A DNA stretch of 7,341 nt from Comamonas sp. GTDB taxonomy: Bacteria; Pseudomonadota; Gammaproteobacteria; Burkholderiales; Burkholderiaceae_C. The stretch lies in contig JAFAIY010000477.1 of assembly GCA_019236485.1 (NCBI GenBank), positions 1 to 7,341 of the forward strand. Direction: 5' to 3'. A program made the translations under genes and the position numbers. Each line of letters opens with the position of its first letter. Position 1 is the first letter of the stretch. The notes beneath the pieces were generated by a model, which had not been told where the DNA came from, did not search any database, and saw only the letters and a program-made list of their open reading frames with translations. Shown in pieces: positions 1-6,336 of the stretch.

Positions 1-3
1 CAA

Positions 4-25
4 AAGGGCTGCAACAGCAGCCCTT
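4..25 (-). terminator. Rho-independent terminator of the M23 peptidase gene
   Basis: A perfect 9-bp stem (AAGGGCTGC / GCAGCCCTT) closes a 4-base loop. Read on the minus strand, the stem is followed by TTTTG before the window ends, which is the stem-plus-U-run form of an intrinsic terminator. On the plus strand it is followed by GGGAAG, so it works for the minus strand only. It lies 23 bp past the stop codon of the peptidase gene, which suggests that this gene ends its transcription unit here. The full U-run cannot be judged because the window stops. Confidence 0.8.
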
Positions 26-48
26 GGGAAGTGGAGGCGATGGCCGTG

Positions 49-1410
49 TCAGCGTGCGCTGGCCATGGCAAAGGACTCGGAGCCCGCATTGAGCTCGATG
101 CGCATCTGCGCGGCCAGCTTGTCGAAGGCCGGACGGGCGGCCTTGGAGATGGGCCGGGCCGCGTCGCTGGACTGGGCGATGGTCAGCGGGTCGCGCTGCT
201 CGCCCTTGACGCGGAACTCGAAGTGCAGGTGCGGGCCGGTGGCCCAGCCGGTCGAGCCCACGGCGCCGATGATGTCGCCCTGGTCCACGCGCTGGCCCTG
301 CCTGACGTCGATGCGGCTCAGGTGGGCGTAGACCGTGGTGTGCTGGTTGGCATGCTCGACAAAGATCACATTGCCATAGCCGTTCTGCACGCCGGCGAAG
401 GACACCGTGCCGTCGCCCACGGTACGCACCTTGGTGCCCGTGGGGGCCGCGAAGTCCGTGCCCAGATGGGCGCGCCAGGTCTTCTGGATGGGGTGCAAGC
501 GCATGGCAAAGCCGCTGCTGATGCGCGAGAACTCCACGGGGTAGTTCAGATAGGCCTGCTGCAGGCTCTTGCCGTCCAGCGTGTAGTAAGCGCCTTTCTT
601 GCCTTCCTCCTGGAACCACATGGCCTGATGGGTCTTGCCATTGTTGAGGAACTCGGTGCTCAGCACGCGGCCGGCGCGCAGAGGCTCGCCATCGGCCTCC
701 AGCGACTCGTAGACCACGGCAAAGCGGTCGCCCTTGCGCAGACCGCGGCGGAAGTCCAGATCGCCCTGGAAGATGTCGGCCATCTGCATGGAGACGCTGT
801 CCGGGATGTCGGAGGCATCGGTGGCCGCGAAGAAGGAGGAGCGGATCACGCCGCCGGCCAGACGCGGCGCAGCCGTCAGCTTGCCGGTTTCGATGCGCGT
901 GCCGAGCTTGCCGTCGACGCGCTCCAGCGTCAGGCGGCGGAAGCTGCCGTCCTCATCCGGGGCCCAGCGCACGGTCAGCCGCGTGAGCTGGTGGTCGGGC
1001 GTGGTTTCGGCCGACACCAGGCGGCCGCTGCGGCCCAGCACATGCTGGCGCACGCTGTCGTCGCTGCGCATGAAGGCTGCGGCCTGCGGGTCGGCAATGC
1101 CCAGGCGCTGGAGCAGCGACTCGGGCGTGTCGTTGGCGCGCGTGGTTTCGGATCGGTACAGCGAGAACGACTGCAGATCGGTCAGATCCGCGAGCTCGTG
1201 GCCCTCGGCCAGCGAGGCCACGGGCTCGGTCAGGGTGCGTACGGGAAGGTCGGCGGGGTCGGGCCCCAGGCTGGCCACGGCGAAGGCGCCGCTGCCGCCG
1301 GTTAGCAAAATCGCCGCCAGCGCAGCCGTGGCGCGCCGGGGGTGCTTTTGCAGGGCCGAGGTCAACCGCGCGATGAAGGCACCGCCGGCATTTTTCAAGC
1401 CATTAATCAA
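49..1410 (-). CDS. M23-family zinc metallopeptidase, membrane-anchored (peptidoglycan DD-endopeptidase-like)
   Basis: 453 residues. The N-terminus is basic (HPRR near residue 25) followed by one hydrophobic segment (about 27-48), either an inner-membrane anchor or an uncleaved signal, so the rest should be periplasmic. Residues about 60-290 form the region typical of MepM/OapA-like proteins. The catalytic LytM/M23 domain spans about 300-410 and keeps every expected residue: HxxxD (His315, Asp319), Tyr-Ala-His363, and HLHFE with His394 and His396. By family it should cut peptide cross-links in peptidoglycan. The start is TTG at 1410-1408, with AAGGA nine bases upstream and an in-frame stop further up. 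The only nearby ATG (1403) is out of frame and reaches TGA after two codons. Members of this family often lie beside tyrS in proteobacteria; here the two genes are divergent. Which bond it cuts is inferred. Confidence 0.93.
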   Translation of the reverse strand: MINGLKNAGGAFIARLTSALQKHPRRATAALAAILLTGGSGAFAVASLGPDPADLPVRTLTEPVASLAEGHELADLTDLQSFSLYRSETTRANDTPESLLQRLGIADPQAAAFMRSDDSVRQHVLGRSGRLVSAETTPDHQLTRLTVRWAPDEDGSFRRLTLERVDGKLGTRIETGKLTAAPRLAGGVIRSSFFAATDASDIPDSVSMQMADIFQGDLDFRRGLRKGDRFAVVYESLEADGEPLRAGRVLSTEFLNNGKTHQAMWFQEEGKKGAYYTLDGKSLQQAYLNYPVEFSRISSGFAMRLHPIQKTWRAHLGTDFAAPTGTKVRTVGDGTVSFAGVQNGYGNVIFVEHANQHTTVYAHLSRIDVRQGQRVDQGDIIGAVGSTGWATGPHLHFEFRVKGEQRDPLTIAQSSDAARPISKAARPAFDKLAAQMRIELNAGSESFAMASAR

Positions 1411-1506
1411 AACGTTGAATCCTTGGGAGCGTGTCCGTGAAAGTGGAAAACCTGCCGGGCCGACACGCGATTCGAGAGCTCAACCGTTCCATATAAGTCC
1501 AAGCAA

Positions 1507-1519
1507 AGAGGTCTTTATG
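1507..1519 (+). promoter_or_regulatory. Alternative upstream ribosome site and ATG, in frame with tyrS
   Basis: AGAGG at 1507-1511 sits five bases before an ATG at 1517 that is in frame with tyrS and would add 28 residues (beginning MREQSK). This spacing is better than at the chosen start (1601), which has no clear Shine-Dalgarno. I kept 1601 because the added residues do not resemble TyrRS and because the promoter candidate at 1536-1566 would start transcripts downstream of this ATG. Confidence 0.3.
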
Positions 1520-1535
1520 AGGGAGCAGTCTAAAA

Positions 1536-1566
1536 TTGACCACAGCGACAAACTTCCAAGTATATC
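1536..1566 (+). promoter_or_regulatory. Candidate sigma-70 promoter for tyrS
   Basis: TTGACC at 1536-1541 matches the -35 consensus at five of six positions. TATATC at 1561-1566 matches the -10 at four of six. The spacer is 19 bp, longer than ideal. Transcription would begin near 1573 and give a leader of roughly 28 bases before the ATG at 1601. TAAAAT at 1531-1536 also resembles a -10 but has no good -35 partner. Confidence 0.45.
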
Positions 1567-1600
1567 GACCGCGTCCTACCGCGGCTGCCGAAAAACCCTT

Positions 1601-2833
1601 ATGAATCAATCTGCTGTTACAAGCTTTCCCGTGACCGACAGAGTGAACCAAGCGCTGGAAGTCACTCTGCGTGGAGTCGATGAATTGCTGCCCAAGGACG
1701 AGTGGGTCCAGAAGCTGGCCAGGTCCGAGGCCACGGGTGTGCCGCTGCGCATCAAGCTGGGCCTGGACCCCACGGCGCCCGACATCCACCTGGGCCATAC
1801 CGTGGTGCTCAACAAGATGCGCCAGCTGCAGGATCTGGGCCACCAGGTGATCTTCCTGATCGGCGACTTCACCACGCTGATCGGCGACCCCTCGGGCCGC
1901 AACAGCACGCGCCCGCCGCTGACGGCCGAGCAGATCAAGGCCAATGCCGAGACCTATTACACCCAGGCCGCCAAGGTGCTGGACCCGGCCAGGACCGAGG
2001 TGCGCTACAACAGCGAGTGGTGCGACCAGCTGGGCGCGCGCGGCATGATCCAGCTGTCGGCCAAGTACACGGTAGCGCGCATGATGGAGCGCAACGACTT
2101 CCACCAGCGCTTCACCGACGGCAGCTCCATCAGCCTGCACGAGTTCCTCTACCCGCTGCTGCAGGGCTATGACTCGGTGGCGCTCAAGGCCGACCTGGAG
2201 CTGGGCGGCACGGACCAGAAGTTCAATCTGATGATGGGTCGCCATCTGCAGGCCGAATATGGGCAAGAGCAGCAGTGCGTGCTCACCATGCCGCTGCTGG
2301 TGGGCCTGGACGGCGTGCACAAGATGTCCAAGTCCAAGAACAACTACATCGGCATCACCGAGGACGCCAACACCATGTTCGCCAAGGTGCTGTCGATCTC
2401 GGACGATCTGATGTGGGACTGGTACACGCTGCTGTCCTTCAAGAGCCTGGCCGAGATTGCCGCGCTCAAGGCCGAGATCGAGGCCGGCGGCAACCCCAAG
2501 CATGCCAAGGTGGCTTTGGCCAAGGAAATCACCACGCGCTTCCACAGCGCTGCGGCAGCCGATGCGGCCGAGCAGGATTTCATCAACCGCTCCAAGGGCG
2601 GCATTCCCGACGACATCCCCGAAGTGGCTCTGTCGGGCGCGCCCATGGGCATCGGTGCCCTGCTCAAGCAGGCCAATCTCGCGCCTTCGACCAGCGAGGC
2701 CAATCGCCTGGTCGACGGCGGCGGCGTGCGCATCGACGGCGCCGTGGTCAGCGACCGCGGCCTCAAGCTCGATGCCGGCAGCTTTGTGCTGCAGGTGGGC
2801 AAGCGCAAGTTTGCGCGCGTAACGCTGAGTTAA
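1601..2833 (+). CDS. tyrS: Tyrosyl-tRNA synthetase (KMSKS/TyrZ-like type)
   Basis: 410 residues, the normal length. This cytoplasmic class I synthetase charges tRNA-Tyr with tyrosine using ATP. The Rossmann catalytic domain carries the HIGH-type motif HLGH (63-66) in the context [16 protein letters not shown] at 202-206 in the tyrosine/tRNA-site helix, and KMSKS at 241-245. The KMSKS form places it with the TyrZ-like branch rather than the E. coli TyrS branch, which has KFGKT. A C-terminal S4 RNA-binding domain covers about 347-407 and binds the long variable arm of tRNA-Tyr. The ATG at 1601 fits the family N-terminus, although no Shine-Dalgarno is evident; the upstream in-frame ATG at 1517 is a weaker alternative. 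The long open frame continuing back to 734 is antisense to the peptidase gene and not coding. No dtd or other translation gene follows in this window. Confidence 0.97.
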   Translation: MNQSAVTSFPVTDRVNQALEVTLRGVDELLPKDEWVQKLARSEATGVPLRIKLGLDPTAPDIHLGHTVVLNKMRQLQDLGHQVIFLIGDFTTLIGDPSGRNSTRPPLTAEQIKANAETYYTQAAKVLDPARTEVRYNSEWCDQLGARGMIQLSAKYTVARMMERNDFHQRFTDGSSISLHEFLYPLLQGYDSVALKADLELGGTDQKFNLMMGRHLQAEYGQEQQCVLTMPLLVGLDGVHKMSKSKNNYIGITEDANTMFAKVLSISDDLMWDWYTLLSFKSLAEIAALKAEIEAGGNPKHAKVALAKEITTRFHSAAAADAAEQDFINRSKGGIPDDIPEVALSGAPMGIGALLKQANLAPSTSEANRLVDGGGVRIDGAVVSDRGLKLDAGSFVLQVGKRKFARVTLS

Positions 2834-2935
2834 CCCCCTGAGGCGCTGCGCGCCTTCCCCCTTTCTCGCTTCGCGCAAGGGGGGCAATGCCCTCGCTGCG
2901 GGGCGGCCCTTGCTTGGCATTCCTGGCATGGGCCG
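2834..2935. repeat. GC-rich multi-hairpin intergenic repeat, Comamonadaceae type
   Basis: The element starts at the base after the tyrS stop codon. It contains, in order, AGGCGC/GCGCCT (2841-2846 with 2850-2855, 3-base loop), CCCCCTT/AAGGGGG (2857-2863 with 2877-2883) with an inner CGC/GCG stem (2867-2869 with 2873-2875), GGGC/GCCC near 2882-2892, and CGGCCC/GGGCCG (2904-2909 with 2930-2935). A direct repeat TGGCAT lies in the last loop (2915-2920, 2924-2929). I recognise this pattern from memory as resembling palindromic repeats placed just after stop codons in Comamonas, Delftia and Acidovorax genomes. No U-run follows any stem, so it is not a textbook terminator, though it could stabilise or end the tyrS mRNA. 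Confidence 0.65.
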
Positions 2936-2948
2936 TGAGCACGCTCAC
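2935..2948. promoter_or_regulatory. Short operator-like palindrome
   Basis: GTGAGC and GCTCAC form a perfect 6-bp dyad around AC. With the following AAT, the right half looks like a lac-operator-type half site (GCTCACAAT). CTCACAAT (2944-2951) is also repeated inverted as ATTGTGAG at 3009-3016. This may be chance or simply the tail of the repeat cluster. No LacI-family gene is present here. Confidence 0.2.
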
Positions 2949-2982
2949 AATATGAGAGCTTCTTACGCTTTTTATTGCTTTG

Positions 2983-3006
2983 TTTCAAATATTTTTGTAT
3001 TTGAAA
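2983..3006. repeat. AT-rich perfect inverted repeat between convergent tyrS and lysR-type genes
   Basis: TTTCAAATA (2983-2991) and TATTTGAAA (2998-3006) form a perfect 9-bp stem with loop TTTTTG. It sits in an AT-rich patch of about 60 bp (2949-3010) that contrasts with the surrounding high-GC DNA, and 33 bp downstream of the lysR-type stop codon. Because it lies between two convergent genes, a shared terminator is the natural guess. Neither strand has a U-run after the stem, so this is not established. Confidence 0.5.
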
Positions 3007-3038
3007 TCATTGTGAGTCAGGCGTCAGTTGCTCTCTTT

Positions 3039-4016
3039 TTATTTAGGCCCCTGCATGGCGTCACGGGTCTGTGCGGCCTGGGTCGTCAGCCAGTCGCAGA
3101 ACGCCCGGACCTCGGGGCGCTGGCCGCTGCGCGGGCCCGGCAGCAGCCAGTAGGCCAGCGGCGAGGCCAGCCGGTGCCGGGGCAGGACCTCGACCAACTG
3201 CCCGGCCGCCAGCGCATCGGCCACCAGCGGCAGGCGCGCAATGGCCAGGCCCTGGCCGGCCAGAGCGGCCTGCACGATCTGATGCGCGTAATTGAAGTAC
3301 AGCCAGCGCGGCGGCTGCAGCTGGTCGCAGCCGTTGGCGCCAAACCAGCGCTGCCAGCTCAGCCATTCGAGCTGGGGCATGCGGTGCACGTCGCCGGTCT
3401 CTATCAAGGTGTAGTGCGCGGCATCGGCGGGTTCGCGCAGCGGCGGGCCGCTTCGCAGCAGCGCCGGGCTGGCGACCACCACCAGCTCCTCGCCGAACAG
3501 CTGCTGCGCTCCCTCCTGGCCGCGGCTGTAGCGTATGGCCAGGTCCACATCGGTGGTGTCCAGGTCGACCACGGCGTCGCCGGTGTCGATGCGGATGTCG
3601 ATATCGGGCCAGGCCTGCTGGAAGTCCTGCAGCCGCGGAATCAGCCACATGGCCGCAAAGCTGGCCCAGGTGGTGATGGCCACGCTTTTGCGCCCCGCGC
3701 TCTGGCGGATCTGGCGCACCGTGGCGTCCACGGCTTCCAGCGCGGGCAGCACGCTGTGCAGCAACTGGGCGCCTGCGCCCGTCAGTTCCACGGCGCGCGA
3801 GTGGCGCAGGAACAGCGGCACGCCCACCTCGTCCTCCAGCGACTGGATCTGGCGGCTGACCGCCGATTGCGTGAGCGCCATCTCGTCGGCGGCGGCGCGG
3901 AAGTTCAGATGCTTGGCCACCGCGATGAAGGCGCGCAGATGGCCCACCCCTATGGGGCGGGTGCGAAGCAGAGGCGTGGGGCTGGTCGTGGCGTGTGGCA
4001 TGTGACGCACAAGCAT
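3039..4016 (-). CDS. LysR-type transcriptional regulator (GcvA-like)
   Basis: 325 residues, a normal length for the family. An N-terminal winged helix-turn-helix covers about 24-85, with the family-typical stretch AAADEMALTQSAVSRQIQSL (41-60) followed by EDEVGVPLFLR. The effector-binding domain runs from about 108 to 312. Its DVDLAIRY (157-163) resembles the GcvA subgroup, but the effector cannot be inferred. The start is the ATG at 4016; a second ATG at 4001 would remove five residues, and neither has a clear Shine-Dalgarno. The gene is divergent from glmU, with a 32-bp palindrome between them, so autoregulation and possibly control of glmU are plausible. It could equally act on distant genes. 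Confidence 0.93.
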   Translation of the reverse strand: MLVRHMPHATTSPTPLLRTRPIGVGHLRAFIAVAKHLNFRAAADEMALTQSAVSRQIQSLEDEVGVPLFLRHSRAVELTGAGAQLLHSVLPALEAVDATVRQIRQSAGRKSVAITTWASFAAMWLIPRLQDFQQAWPDIDIRIDTGDAVVDLDTTDVDLAIRYSRGQEGAQQLFGEELVVVASPALLRSGPPLREPADAAHYTLIETGDVHRMPQLEWLSWQRWFGANGCDQLQPPRWLYFNYAHQIVQAALAGQGLAIARLPLVADALAAGQLVEVLPRHRLASPLAYWLLPGPRSGQRPEVRAFCDWLTTQAAQTRDAMQGPK

Positions 4017-4038
4017 ACGGGGTTTCGGGGCGCCGGCA

Positions 4039-4070
4039 CGCCTTGGCGATTGCTTGCAATTGCCAAGGCG
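4039..4070. promoter_or_regulatory. 32-bp near-perfect palindrome, probable regulator binding site
   Basis: Each arm is 15 bases. CGCCTTGGC (4039-4047) pairs with GCCAAGGCG (4062-4070), and ATTGC (4049-4053) pairs with GCAAT (4056-4060). The centre is TT (4054-4055), and the single mismatch in the dyad is G4048 against T4061. It also contains a T-N11-A LysR-type box with TTG/CAA ends (4054-4066). It lies 23 bp above the lysR-type ATG and 45 bp above the glmU ATG, and overlaps a possible glmU -35. No U-run follows it on either strand, which argues against a terminator. Binding by the adjacent LysR-type protein is inferred from position only. Confidence 0.55.
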
Positions 4071-4086
4071 GGTCTGGGCCGATAAT
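4060..4086 (+). promoter_or_regulatory. Candidate glmU promoter
   Basis: TTGCCA at 4060-4065 and GATAAT at 4081-4086 each match the sigma-70 boxes at five of six positions, but the spacer is only 15 bp. Transcription would start near 4093, about 22 bases before the glmU ATG. The -35 lies inside the right arm of the palindrome, so a protein bound there would be expected to repress. Confidence 0.35.
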
Positions 4087-4114
4087 TGGCCGGTCTCTGA
4101 TCTTGCGAACGACT

Positions 4115-5545
4115 ATGACTGCACCTCTGGATATCGTCATCATGGCTGCCGGCAAAGGCACCCGCATGAAAAGCCGCCACCCCAAGGTGCTGCAAAAGCT
4201 TGCCGGCCGGGCGCTGCTCCAGCATGTGCTGGATACGGCGGCGCGGCTTTTGGCGCGCTCCGCCGTGGTGGTCACCGGCCATGGCGCTGCGGAAGTGGAA
4301 GCCGCTCTTGCGGGCACGCAAAGCGCCGAAGCCGGCTACGACCTGAAGTTCGTGCGCCAGGAGCCCCAGCTGGGCACGGGCCATGCGGTGCAGCAGGCCG
4401 TGCCGGCGCTGCGGGACGACGGCATGGTCGTCGTGCTCTCCGGCGACGTGCCGCTCACCCAGGCCGACACCTTGCAGGCGCTGGTGAATGCTGCGGGTAG
4501 CGACAAACTGGCCTTGCTGACGGTGTCCATGCCCGACCCCACGGGTTACGGCCGCATCGTGCGCAACGAGGCCGGCACGGTGCAGCGCATCGTGGAGCAA
4601 AAGGATGCGAACGAGGCCGAGCGCGCGATTACCGAGATCTACAGCGGCATCATGGCCGTGCCGGCCCGGCATCTGACCCGCTGGCTGGCCCGGCTGAACA
4701 ACAACAACGCCCAGGGCGAGTACTACCTGACCGATATCGTGGCCATGGCCGTGGCCGACGGCGTGCCCGTGGTCGGTCACCGTATTGCCGATGCACTGCA
4801 GGTGGCCGGCGTGAACAGCCCGCTGCAGCTGGCGGAACTGGAGCGCGCCCACCAGCTGCGCCTGGCGCGCCAGCTGATGGAGCAGGGCGTGCGCCTGGCC
4901 GACCCCCAGCGCTTCGATGTACGCGACGACGCGCGCGGCACCAAGGCCAGCCTGGTTTGCGGCCAGGATGTGGACATCGACGTGAACTGCATCTTCAACG
5001 GCAAGGTGACGATTGGGACAGGCGCCCGCATCGGTGCCAACTGCCATATCAGCAATGCCGTGATTGCCGAGGATGCGGTGATCCACCCCTTCACCCATAT
5101 CGACGGCGAGAAGGCCGGTGTGGAAGTGGGTCAGGGCGCTCTGGTCGGGCCGTTCGCGCGCCTGCGCCCCGGCGCCAAGCTGGGCCGCGAGGTGCATATA
5201 GGCAATTTCGTGGAAGTGAAGAATTCCCAGCTGGCCGATGGCGCCAAGGCCAACCATCTGGCCTATCTCGGTGATGCCACCGTGGGCGAGCGCGTCAACT
5301 ACGGCGCGGGCAGCATCACGGCCAATTACGACGGCGTGAACAAGCACCGCACGGTGATCGAGGCCGACGCCCATATCGGCAGCAACTGCGTGCTGGTGGC
5401 GCCCGTGACCATTGGCGCCGGCGGCACGGTGGGCGGCGGCTCGACCGTGACCAAGAGCACCGAGCCCGGTGTGCTGACGGTGGCGCGCGGCAAGCAGGTC
5501 AGCATCGGCAACTGGAAGCGTCCCGTCAAACAGCCCAAAGCCTGA
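4115..5545 (+). CDS. glmU: Bifunctional GlmU: glucosamine-1-phosphate N-acetyltransferase / GlcNAc-1-phosphate uridylyltransferase
   Basis: 476 residues, slightly longer than E. coli GlmU (456). It performs the last two steps to UDP-GlcNAc in the cytoplasm: acetylation of GlcN-1-P with acetyl-CoA, then uridylyl transfer from UTP. The N-terminal pyrophosphorylase domain (about 1-245) has the nucleotide loop MAAGKGTRMKS (10-20) and GTGHA (87-91), with a likely metal Asp in SGDVP (109-113). The C-terminal left-handed beta-helix (about 265-465) has hexapeptide repeats and NHLAYLGD (380-387), where His381 matches the catalytic acetyltransferase His, followed by NYGAG and ITANYDG. The start at 4115 gives the family N-terminus; the frame is open 120 bases further up, but that part is not GlmU-like. 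Its stop overlaps the kinase start. glmS is not in this window. Confidence 0.98.
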   Translation: MTAPLDIVIMAAGKGTRMKSRHPKVLQKLAGRALLQHVLDTAARLLARSAVVVTGHGAAEVEAALAGTQSAEAGYDLKFVRQEPQLGTGHAVQQAVPALRDDGMVVVLSGDVPLTQADTLQALVNAAGSDKLALLTVSMPDPTGYGRIVRNEAGTVQRIVEQKDANEAERAITEIYSGIMAVPARHLTRWLARLNNNNAQGEYYLTDIVAMAVADGVPVVGHRIADALQVAGVNSPLQLAELERAHQLRLARQLMEQGVRLADPQRFDVRDDARGTKASLVCGQDVDIDVNCIFNGKVTIGTGARIGANCHISNAVIAEDAVIHPFTHIDGEKAGVEVGQGALVGPFARLRPGAKLGREVHIGNFVEVKNSQLADGAKANHLAYLGDATVGERVNYGAGSITANYDGVNKHRTVIEADAHIGSNCVLVAPVTIGAGGTVGGGSTVTKSTEPGVLTVARGKQVSIGNWKRPVKQPKA

Positions 5546-6336
5546 TGGACCAAGAGCAGCAAGCCGGGGCCGAGCTGGCTCCACAGACGCTGGAGCAGGC
5601 GCTGGCGCTGCTGGCCCGGCGCGATGCGCAGCTGGCGGCCCTGCGCAGCGAGCAGCAGGCCTGGGTGCATGCGGTATCGCACGATCTGCGCGCGCCGCTG
5701 CGCCATGTGCTGGCGTTCAATCCGCTGATAGCCGAGCTGCTGCAGTCGCCCCATCCGGGAGCCGAAGAGCTGGAGGAGGCATTGGGCTTTCTGCACACCA
5801 TGGACCAGTCCGCCCAGCGCATGGCGGCCATGTTCGACGGGCTGCTGCAGCTGGCGCGTGCGACCCGCCAGGCGCTGAGCTGGCAGGCGGTGGATCTTGC
5901 TCCCCTGCTGCACAGCCTGAAGCAGCAGCTGGAGTCCGCAGCGCCGGGCCGCAATATCGTGTGGCGCCTGCCCGAGGCCTGTCCGGTGGTGCAGGCCGAC
6001 CCGCAGCTGCTGGAGCAGGCCTTGAGGGCGGCGCTGTCCAATGCCCTCAAGTTCAGCCGCGGCGTGCCACAGGCCTGTATTCAGGTCGGCGTGAGCCTGA
6101 GCGACGACGGACTGGCGATTGCGGTGAGCGACAACGGCGTGGGCTTCGACGAGGCGCGCGCCGACCGGCTGTTCGGCATTTTCCAGCGCATGCACCGCGA
6201 GGCCGAATTCGAGGGCGTGGGCACGGGGCTGGCGCTGGTGCGCAGCATCTGCCGCCGCCATGGCGGCGAGGCCAGCATCCATGGCCAGAACGGCCTGGGA
6301 TGCGAGCTGCGCCTGGGCTGGCCGCAGCCGCGGTGA
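5545..6336 (+). CDS. Small soluble sensor histidine kinase, no sensor domain
   Basis: 263 residues with no membrane segment or signal. Residues about 14-45 are Ala/Gln/Leu-rich and probably a coiled coil leading into the dimerisation helix. The H-box is SHDLRAPLRH with His46 as the phosphoacceptor. The ATPase domain (about 115-258) has the N-box LSNALKFS (Asn166), G1 DNGVGF (196-201), F-box LFGIFQRMH, and G2 GVGTGLAL. Wording such as IFQRMHREAEFEG resembles phytochrome-type kinases, but there is no PAS, GAF or chromophore domain. Its ATG overlaps the glmU stop by one base (TGATG), so the genes are probably co-transcribed and translationally coupled. No response regulator gene is adjacent; the partner and signal are unknown. 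It might receive its input from another protein or serve as a phosphodonor for a distant regulator. Confidence 0.92.
   Translation: MDQEQQAGAELAPQTLEQALALLARRDAQLAALRSEQQAWVHAVSHDLRAPLRHVLAFNPLIAELLQSPHPGAEELEEALGFLHTMDQSAQRMAAMFDGLLQLARATRQALSWQAVDLAPLLHSLKQQLESAAPGRNIVWRLPEACPVVQADPQLLEQALRAALSNALKFSRGVPQACIQVGVSLSDDGLAIAVSDNGVGFDEARADRLFGIFQRMHREAEFEGVGTGLALVRSICRRHGGEASIHGQNGLGCELRLGWPQPR

Larger units (their letters stand above)
1411..1600. other. Divergent intergenic region between the M23 peptidase gene and tyrS
   Basis: This 190-bp region is less GC-rich than its flanks and must hold the promoters of both divergent genes. A candidate tyrS promoter is visible at 1536-1566. I found no convincing -35/-10 pair for the peptidase on the minus strand. 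There is no T-box signature, hairpin leader or tRNA. One in-frame upstream start for tyrS lies inside it, at 1517. Confidence 0.7.

Noticed and set aside
31..1305. 424-residue open frame on the plus strand across the M23 gene
   Set aside because: It is antisense to a gene with intact catalytic motifs, has no family resemblance and no promoter of its own.
734..1600. Long N-terminal extension of tyrS running back into the peptidase gene
   Set aside because: The part upstream of 1601 is antisense to the peptidase coding region or intergenic, and is Arg/Ser-rich noise. TyrRS similarity begins at 1601.
2857..2883. GC-rich hairpin as a classical rho-independent terminator of tyrS
   Set aside because: The stem is strong, but no T-run follows on either strand. 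It is better described as part of a repeat.
1403..2929. 508-residue open frame on the minus strand across tyrS
   Set aside because: It is antisense to a fully conserved tyrS, rich in Ala/Gly/His/Gln/Leu as expected from reading GC-rich codons backwards, and shows no recognisable domain.
3950..5584. 544-residue open frame on the minus strand across glmU
   Set aside because: It overlaps all of glmU and has the low-information composition of a high-GC shadow frame.
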